This document shows, piece by piece, positions 6,804 to 11,406 of a DNA stretch of 11,406 nucleotides (the first letter of the stretch is position 1; every line of letters starts with the position of its first letter). Below the pieces are notes generated by a model that did not search any database, had not been told where the DNA came from, and was given only the letters and a program-made list of their open reading frames with translations. The position numbers were made by a program, and so were the translations under genes. The stretch is from Acidobacteriota bacterium (GTDB taxonomy: Bacteria; Acidobacteriota; Terriglobia; Acidiferrales; UBA7541), in the NCBI GenBank assembly GCA_003224195.1, contig QHYP01000033.1, positions 1 to 11,406 of the forward strand. The letters run 5' to 3'.

Positions 6804-7208
6804 ATGAATTTCCAGTTGATTCCGCACGGGACACGCATGGAAGCCAACGGCCACGGCGCGCCATTCGACATTTCCTCGAGCGCCACGCGCACCTTCCTCT
6901 GCCGGCTGACCATCACGGACCAGATTGAGCAGGAGTCGCTGGACGTATCCATCTGGGGCTCCCCCGACGGCCAGAATTGGGGTGCCAAGCCGCTCCTGAA
7001 ACTCCCTCAGCAGTTTTATCGCGGCGATACGAAAATGGTTTTGGATCTCTCGCTTCGTCCCGAGATCCGCTTCATCCGCGCACGCTGGGAATTGAACCGT
7101 TGGGGCCGAGTCGCTCCCACCCCGATGTTTGTTGCCGGTCTGGATCTAAACGAGATACCGCCCATGTCGCGCGAGACGCCGACCAGACGCGCGGTAATGG
7201 CTACTTAA
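6804..7208 (+). CDS. conserved-looking 134-residue protein, unknown function
   Basis: I do not recognise a named domain. The frame is open from 6561, but the upstream part overlaps the cytochrome promoter region and reads like non-coding sequence. ATG 6804 begins the well-composed part (MNFQLIPHGTRMEANGHGAP). GGAGGG at 6786-6791 is the only Shine-Dalgarno-like sequence and is rather far away (12 bases). The product has no signal peptide or membrane segment. Alternating hydrophobic residues (FLCRLTITDQ, LDVSIWGSPDGQNWG, KMVLDLSLRPEIRFIRARWE) suggest an all-beta fold. The 'SPDGQNWG ... RFIRARW' layout loosely recalls discoidin-like jelly-roll domains, in which a strand pair with 'S.DG..W' is common. 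The gene stands alone between divergent and convergent neighbours, so context gives no function. Confidence 0.72.
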   Translation: MNFQLIPHGTRMEANGHGAPFDISSSATRTFLCRLTITDQIEQESLDVSIWGSPDGQNWGAKPLLKLPQQFYRGDTKMVLDLSLRPEIRFIRARWELNRWGRVAPTPMFVAGLDLNEIPPMSRETPTRRAVMAT

Positions 7209-7253
7209 GTTTAGTGTCTCCAATGTCTTAGAGGAATCCGCTGGGAGAATTCA

Positions 7254-7304
7254 GGGGTAGGAGACTGACGGTCGGTTGCCCTGTGGTGGTTAGCCTCCTA
7301 CCCC
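7254..7304. repeat. long inverted repeat between convergent genes, possible two-way terminator or RNA structure
   Basis: GGGGTAGGAG (7254-7263) and CTCCTACCCC (7295-7304) are perfectly complementary ten-base arms. After one A/C mismatch the stem continues with CT/AG. The loop is about 25 bases and partly GT-rich. It lies in the 272-base gap between two genes that converge (stops at 7208 and 7481). Neither side has the T run of an intrinsic terminator, so a Rho-independent role is not shown. It may block transcription both ways, stabilise message ends or be a dispersed palindromic repeat. The rest of the gap shows no gene or further clear signal. Confidence 0.65.
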
Positions 7305-7480
7305 GCGAGTGGTCTTACCTGTATAGACGGCGCCCCCCGCCTAAAAGTTTCCTCGCCCCCGCAAAAAACTTACCCAGGCTCTTGCCATCGCCAGGCGGCG
7401 GTTACAACACCCATCTCCAAGAAAAACGCTGCCGCGTCTGTACCGTGAGTCTTTGATGCCCCTTCGAGAGGCAAATCGTC

Positions 7481-8878
7481 TCAAGAACTGAGATCAACGG
7501 TATCTAAATACCGGGCCACGGAGACGTTCCACCTCATTTGCGACTGGATTGCCGCTTGAAGCGACTGCGCCGCCGGCGGCTCGCCATGCACCAGCCAGGT
7601 CTGCTTCGGCGGCGCGGCGAACCCGTTCAGCCAGCGCAGCAGCTCGCTTTTGCCCGCGTGAGCCGAAAGTTGGTGGAGTTCCACAATCTCCGCTTTCACC
7701 GGAACCTCTTGCCCGTACATGTGCAGCAGCTTTGCGCCCTCCTGTAACGCCCGTCCGCGCGAGCCCTCCGCTTGAAACCCCGCCAGCAGCACGGCATTTC
7801 TCGGATCGGGCAGCCGCTGCGCCAGATGATGCAGGACGCGCCCGCCGGTGGCCATGCCGCTCGCGGAAATGATGATGCAGGGTGTCGTGACGTTGTTGAT
7901 CTGTTTCGATTCGTCGGCCGTCCGCGTAAGGTGAAATTCGTGGACGTTCAGCGGGTCGCCCTTGCCGCCGCTCTCCTCGCGCGAAAACTCCAAGTCGTGA
8001 TCCTCGCGGTGCTTCAAGTACAGCTCCGTCGCGTCGAGCGCCATCGGGCTGTCGATGTACACTGGAATCCGCGGAATGCGCTGCGAATCTTCGAGCTGCC
8101 GCAAGAAGTACATCAGCGTCTGTGTGCGTCCGATCGCGAACGCGGGGATCACGATCGATCCGCCGCGCTTCGCCACGCGATTCACCACGTCCGCCAAAGT
8201 ATCCATCGGTGAGCCGCTGGGATGATCGCGATCGCCATACGTGGATTCGCAAAGCAGCGCGTCCGCGCGCGGCGGAGTCGTCGGGTCTTTCAGAATCGGC
8301 TGGTCATATCGCCCGACGTCGCCAGAAAAGACCACCACGGTCTTTTTGCCGTTCTCGGTTATCGTCAGCTCAAGGCTCGAAGACCCAAGGATGTGCCCCG
8401 CGTCATAAGAAACCACTTGAAATCCCGGGGCGATCTCGAAGCCTCCGCTGCGCGGCATCTCTCGCAGCTGCTTCAGCACCGGATCGATATCTTCGGGCGT
8501 GTACAGCGCTCGCGGTTCCGCATGGCGGCTGTACTTTCCTTTTTGCGCATGCAACGCGTCTTCTTCCTGCAGGTGCGCGGAGTCTTTCAGCAGGATGCCT
8601 GTCAGTTCGATGGTGGCGGCATTCGCAAAGATCGGCCCGCGGTAGCCGTCGCCGACCAAGCGCGGCAGCCAGCCCGTGTGGTCCAGATGCGCGTGCGTCA
8701 GCACCGCATAATCAACCGTCTTCGGATCCACGTTCAGCGGCTGGTAGTTCCGGTCGCTGAGCTCATGCGAGCCCTGAAAAAGCCCGCAATCCACCAGCAG
8801 TCGTTTTCCGTTTGCTTCCACAATGTATTTCGAACCGGTGACGCATCCCGCTGCGCCCAGAAACGTGAGTTTGGCCAT
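7481..8878 (-). CDS. metallo-beta-lactamase-fold beta-CASP ribonuclease (CPSF/RMMBL-type)
   Basis: This 465-residue protein belongs to the RNA-processing metallo-beta-lactamase group related to CPSF73/Ysh1. It is predicted to cut or trim RNA in the cytoplasm with a two-zinc centre. Motifs in order are LTHAHLDHTGW with the zinc ligands His62, His64, Asp66 and His67; His162 in AGHILGS; Asp187 in FSGDVGR; the beta-CASP motif with Glu211 in CESTYGDR; IPAFAIGRTQ (244-253); ISASGMATGGR (337-347); and the C-terminal RMMBL motif LSAHAGK with His407, then LVHGE with His431. All expected ligands are present and the length fits, so it looks active. The frame can be extended to a TTG at 8914, but ATG 8878 starts the conserved MAKLTFLGAAGCVTGS stretch and is the natural start. 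No strong Shine-Dalgarno sequence precedes it. It is monocistronic and divergent from the esterase-like gene. Confidence 0.93.
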   Translation of the reverse strand: MAKLTFLGAAGCVTGSKYIVEANGKRLLVDCGLFQGSHELSDRNYQPLNVDPKTVDYAVLTHAHLDHTGWLPRLVGDGYRGPIFANAATIELTGILLKDSAHLQEEDALHAQKGKYSRHAEPRALYTPEDIDPVLKQLREMPRSGGFEIAPGFQVVSYDAGHILGSSSLELTITENGKKTVVVFSGDVGRYDQPILKDPTTPPRADALLCESTYGDRDHPSGSPMDTLADVVNRVAKRGGSIVIPAFAIGRTQTLMYFLRQLEDSQRIPRIPVYIDSPMALDATELYLKHREDHDLEFSREESGGKGDPLNVHEFHLTRTADESKQINNVTTPCIIISASGMATGGRVLHHLAQRLPDPRNAVLLAGFQAEGSRGRALQEGAKLLHMYGQEVPVKAEIVELHQLSAHAGKSELLRWLNGFAAPPKQTWLVHGEPPAAQSLQAAIQSQMRWNVSVARYLDTVDLSS

Positions 8879-9010
8879 AGGGCCAGTATTGTAATCGAAG
8901 GCCAAGCCAAGCAAAGCCGCGAATCAAACTTGAAGGCACCGCGGCGGCCGGAGACGGGCAGGGAGTTCCGACTTTCCTTGACGCAGCGCAGCCTCTTCGC
9001 TAGGCTCCGC

Positions 9011-9087
9011 GTCGACCGCTTGCGGTCGCCCATAAAGTCGACCGCTTGCGGAGTTCACCCCGACTTGTCGGGGCGGTCGCCCACAAA
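9011..9087. repeat. composite intergenic repeat with small palindromes
   Basis: GTCGACCGCTTGCGG occurs twice, at 9011-9025 and 9037-9051. GCGGTCGCCCAYAAA occurs twice with one mismatch, at 9022-9036 and 9073-9087. Between the second copies lies a perfect hairpin, CCCCGAC-TT-GTCGGGG (9058-9073), and each first unit contains the small palindrome CCGC-TT-GCGG. The block sits in the spacer between the divergent nuclease and esterase-like genes. This modular build is typical of dispersed intergenic repeat families; copies elsewhere cannot be seen from this window. Confidence 0.75.
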
Positions 9088-9101
9088 AGCGATTGATCGG
9101 G

Positions 9102-9109
9102 GGAGGTGA
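9102..9109 (+). promoter_or_regulatory. strong ribosome binding site deciding a GTG start
   Basis: GGAGGTGA is a full complement to the 16S anti-Shine-Dalgarno end. Its GGAGG core is seven bases from GTG 9114, which selects GTG 9114 over the upstream TTG 9093. Confidence 0.85.
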
Positions 9110-9113
9110 CGCC

Positions 9114-10916
9114 GTGTCATTAAGCAAAGCGAATGTCTCACTGCCATCTGCATCGCGCTCTCCAATGCTCGCAATTCTCGCTGGGCTCCTCGCGCTCGCA
9201 TCTGCCTGGGCGGTGTTCGCCTGGGCGCCTTCCTCAAGCGCAGACCGCCCCGCCCAGCGCTCCACCAAGTCCAAGGCGGCTGAAAAGACAGGCCTGCGCT
9301 TCGAAATTTCATTTCCCACGGAAGCGAACTCCACGGCGCTCGATGGCCGCGTCTTTCTTCTAATCTCCAAGGATGGCAGCGACGAGCCGCGCTTCCAGAT
9401 CCGCTTCACCGCCGAAACCCAGCAAATCTTCGGGCTCGACGCGGACGGCCTCGCCCCGGGCGTGCCGGCCGTTGTGGACCGCGCTACGCTTGGCTACCCT
9501 CTCGACTCTATCGAGCAGATTCCCGCGGGCGATTACTACATTCAGGGACTTCTCAACGTTTACGACACTTTCCATCTCGCCGCCGGCAAAGCCTTGAAGC
9601 TTCCCATGGACCGCGGCGAAGGTCAGCAGTGGAATCGCAAGCCCGGCAATCTTTTCAGCAAGCCGGAAAAACTGCACATCGATCCCAAAGCCGGCGGCGT
9701 CATCCGCATCAGCCTCACAGAAAAAATTCCGCCCATTGACCCGCCCCAGGACACCAAGTACGTAAAACATCTCAAGATTCACAGCGAATTGCTCTCGAAG
9801 TTCTGGGGCCGCGCAATGGAAATCGGCGCCGTCGTGTTGCTTCCCGACGGCTGGGAAGAGCATCCCGATGCGCGGTACCCGCTCATGGTCTACCAGGGAC
9901 ACTTCTCCCATGATCTGCAAATCCCCGTGAGTTTCCGCACGACTCCGCCCACGCCCGATCTGAAGGGCCGCGAGTTCCAGGCCGCCGCGGGGGGTTACAA
10001 GTTCTATCAGGATTGGACCGCGGGCCGTCTGCCGCGCATGCTCATCCTGATGATTCAGCACGCGAATCCTTACTACGACGATTCCTATGCGGTGAACTCG
10101 GCGAACGTCGGCCCTTACGGTGACGCCATCCTGCGGGAAGTGATCCCCGAAGTCGAAAAGCGCTTTCGTGGCATCGGCCAGGGCTGGGCTCGCGCTCTCT
10201 ATGGAGGTTCCACCGGCGGCTGGGAAGCGCTCGGCATGCAGATTTTCTACCCCAGCGACTTCAACGGCTCCTGGGGACTCTGCCCCGACCCCATCGATTT
10301 TCGCGCCTACCAACTTGTCAATCTCTATGACGACAAAAATGCCCTCTGGCGCGAAGGCCCCTGGACAAAACTCCCGCGGCCCGCCTCGCGCCGCCCCGAC
10401 GGCACCGTCACCAGCACCATGGATGGTGTGAACCGCTACGAATTAGTCCTCGGCACCCACGGCCGTTCCGCCGAGCAGCTCGACATCTGGCAGGCCGTCT
10501 TCAGTCCTGCCGGTGACGACGGTTATCCCAAGCCCATCTGGGATCCCTCGACCGGTCACGACGTCGCTGCCTACTGGCGCGAGCACTACGATCTGCGCTA
10601 CATCCTCGAGCGCGACTGGAAGACCCTCGGCCCGCAGCTTGTCGGCAAGCTGCACATCACCGTCGGCACGCGCGACACGTATTACCTCGACAACGCCGTG
10701 CGCTTGATGGAGGACTTCCTCAAGCACACCAACAATCCCTACTACGCCGGCGACTTCGAGTACGGCCCGCACCAGCCTCATTGCTTCACCGGCAACCCCG
10801 ACAAGGATTCCCTCGTCGGCCTCTTCGATGTGAACCAGCGCATTCTGCCCAAGGCCGCCGCCTGGATGGAAAAATCCGCCCCCCAAGGCGCTGACACCTC
10901 CAGTTGGAAATACTAG
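9114..10916 (+). CDS. exported or membrane-anchored alpha/beta-hydrolase, putative esterase
   Basis: The product has 600 residues. One hydrophobic segment near the N-terminus (about 18-38, MLAILAGLLALASAWAVFAW) acts as a signal peptide or anchor. A beta-rich domain without a name I can give follows (about 50-215; it includes LDGRVFLLISKDG and IPAGDYYIQGLLNVYDTF). The C-terminal half (about 230-600) looks like a putative-esterase fold (EsteraseD/PF00756-like). The nucleophile elbow is YGGSTGGWE with Ser366; Asp521 in VGTRDTYYLDN is the likely acid; His553 or His556 in YGPHQPHCF is the likely histidine. The substrate is unknown; extracytoplasmic ester or glycoside-linked acyl groups are possible. 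The stop at 10914-10916 is followed by no obvious terminator. A triad, a strong ribosome binding site and a complete frame support an intact enzyme. Peptidase activity is the main alternative. Confidence 0.85.
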   Translation: MSLSKANVSLPSASRSPMLAILAGLLALASAWAVFAWAPSSSADRPAQRSTKSKAAEKTGLRFEISFPTEANSTALDGRVFLLISKDGSDEPRFQIRFTAETQQIFGLDADGLAPGVPAVVDRATLGYPLDSIEQIPAGDYYIQGLLNVYDTFHLAAGKALKLPMDRGEGQQWNRKPGNLFSKPEKLHIDPKAGGVIRISLTEKIPPIDPPQDTKYVKHLKIHSELLSKFWGRAMEIGAVVLLPDGWEEHPDARYPLMVYQGHFSHDLQIPVSFRTTPPTPDLKGREFQAAAGGYKFYQDWTAGRLPRMLILMIQHANPYYDDSYAVNSANVGPYGDAILREVIPEVEKRFRGIGQGWARALYGGSTGGWEALGMQIFYPSDFNGSWGLCPDPIDFRAYQLVNLYDDKNALWREGPWTKLPRPASRRPDGTVTSTMDGVNRYELVLGTHGRSAEQLDIWQAVFSPAGDDGYPKPIWDPSTGHDVAAYWREHYDLRYILERDWKTLGPQLVGKLHITVGTRDTYYLDNAVRLMEDFLKHTNNPYYAGDFEYGPHQPHCFTGNPDKDSLVGLFDVNQRILPKAAAWMEKSAPQGADTSSWKY

Positions 10917-10962
10917 TTGGCCGAGCAGCGCGCGGGAAAAGGCAGAATTTCGGACGCTAAAC

Positions 10963-10982
10963 TGGTGGAGCCGATGGGATTG
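10963..10982 (-). other. tRNA-3'-end-like sequence, candidate attachment site
   Basis: On the minus strand this reads CAATCCCATCGGCTCCACCA. It looks like the last part of a tRNA: the end of a T loop, a T-stem strand CCCAT, an acceptor strand CGGCTCC, discriminator A and CCA. The preceding bases (GCGGG then GGACAAT) pair only partly with CCCAT, so no intact T arm and no full tRNA is present. Tyrosine-recombinase elements often integrate into tRNA 3' ends and leave such partial copies. Integration is inferred; no integrase is seen. Confidence 0.4.
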
Positions 10983-11057
10983 TCCCCCGCTCCTTGAAGA
11001 AAACCGAAGAAAAACCGCTAAATCACAGAGTTTATTGCCACTTACTGATTCCTCTAA

Positions 11058-11091
11058 TGTCCCTTGAAAACCCTTTCGGGTTCTTTGGACA
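11058..11091. repeat. nested hairpin (two-tier stem)
   Basis: An inner stem AACCC (11069-11073) and GGGTT (11078-11082) closes a TTTC loop, which is a GAAA tetraloop on the minus strand. An outer stem TGTCC (11058-11062) and GGACA (11087-11091) surrounds it with an internal loop. On the minus strand the inner hairpin is followed by TTTTC, a weak terminator-like tail. Structure is seen; function is not known. Confidence 0.5.
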
Positions 11092-11101
11092 CCCACATAA
11101 T

Positions 11102-11142
11102 GCCTCATTCTGGCAACAGTTGGCAACAGTTAGCAGTGAGGC
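11102..11142. repeat. 10-base tandem duplication inside an inverted repeat
   Basis: TGGCAACAGT is repeated perfectly at 11111-11120 and 11121-11130, followed by a degenerate third unit starting TAGCAGT. The block is bracketed by GCCTCA (11102-11107) and TGAGGC (11137-11142), with further CTG/CAG pairing inside. Tandem protein-binding sites, for example arm sites of an integrase, are one reading; nothing proves it. Confidence 0.55.
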
Positions 11143-11406
11143 TGTTTGGGGTACCGCTGGGGAGTCACCAATTCCCAGATCCCCGTATAGGGACAACATG
11201 GGGTCGGGCGGATTGCGGCGAGCATCACTAACGTTGCCTGCGAAGCCTCGAATGTGTTTCAATTTCGCGAGAATAGCCGACCATGGGGAAATGGCGGCCC
11301 CATTGGAAAAAACTATTGGGCGTTAGGCAAGCCCTCGACAAGTCTTCAGCAAAGAGTTTTCCACCGCGCGTGGCGCGAGAACGGGAGCCAAGTTGCTTCG
11401 CATAGT

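Larger units (their letters stand above)
10917..11406. other. 490-base region without a supportable gene
   Basis: Two overlapping short open frames exist here (110 residues plus, 76 residues minus), but neither shows a recognisable motif, a convincing ribosome binding site or clear coding bias, so I do not call them. The base composition is less GC-rich than the genes before it, notably around 10990-11130. The region contains a tRNA-end-like sequence, a nested hairpin and a tandem repeat, listed separately. The last 100 bases hold short GC-rich hairpin-like pieces (for example CCGCGCG followed by GGCGCG near 11362) but nothing I can name. Confidence 0.6.

Noticed and set aside
8879..8914. TTG start extending the beta-CASP nuclease by 12 residues
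   Set aside because: The family begins at the MAKLTFLGAAG stretch; the extension is not conserved in type and has no ribosome binding site.
8222..9109. 295-residue plus-strand frame
   Set aside because: It lies antisense to the beta-CASP nuclease and runs into the intergenic repeat; no motif.
9360..10313. 317-residue minus-strand frame
   Set aside because: Shadow of the esterase-like gene, which carries the catalytic triad.
10950..11000. Complete tRNA gene
   Set aside because: Only the 3' end pattern is present; no anticodon arm, D arm or matching 5' acceptor strand lies within the needed distance.
10443..11126. 227-residue minus-strand frame reaching into the gene-free tail
   Set aside because: Most of it lies antisense to the esterase gene and it shows no domain.
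10994..11326. 110-residue plus frame and the overlapping 76-residue minus frame (11032-11262)
   Set aside because: No recognisable motif, no good ribosome binding site, and both cross the hairpin and tandem repeat; they could be real but are not supportable.

Overview
The window looks like a piece of a GC-rich bacterial chromosome. The gene types and the tmRNA tag fit Acidobacteriota (Terriglobia-like), but this is an inference from family memory, not from a search. The layout is that of an ordinary chromosome until the last ~490 bases, which carry signs that may point to an integration site.

Layout. 1-377 (minus) is a tmRNA gene (ssrA), cut by the window edge a few bases before its CCA end. 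It encodes a very short proteolysis tag, ANSQLALAA, inside a perfect hairpin. A 198-base divergent spacer follows, then a three-gene plus-strand run: an unrecognised conserved-looking protein (576-1352), a secreted Slt70-like lytic transglycosylase with a helical-repeat N-terminal part (1354-3705), and a class I/II PLP-dependent aminotransferase (3719-4960). These genes are 1 and 13 bases apart, so they are probably co-transcribed. On the minus strand, converging on them, is a pair: a secreted di-haem cytochrome of the DUF1111 type (5258-6562) and a 90-residue membrane protein (4977-5249) whose start lies 8 bases after the cytochrome stop. A plus-strand 134-residue protein of unknown function (6804-7208) converges on a minus-strand beta-CASP metallo-beta-lactamase-fold nuclease (7481-8878), with a strong inverted repeat between them. 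A repeat-rich divergent spacer (9011-9087) precedes a membrane-anchored or exported two-domain putative esterase (9114-10916).

10917-11406 has no gene I can support. It holds a tRNA-3'-end-like sequence on the minus strand, a nested hairpin, and a perfect 10-base tandem duplication inside an inverted repeat. Together these suggest an attachment site or a remnant of an integrated element, but this is unproven.

How the genes fit together. Envelope work dominates: peptidoglycan cleavage (transglycosylase), periplasmic redox (di-haem protein plus small membrane partner) and an exported hydrolase. RNA and translation quality control is represented by tmRNA and the beta-CASP nuclease, which are not adjacent. 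I found no defence system, CRISPR array, transposase, rRNA or intact tRNA. The most distinctive signals are the hairpin across the tmRNA resume codon, the hairpin in the leader of the di-haem gene, and the structured non-coding tail.
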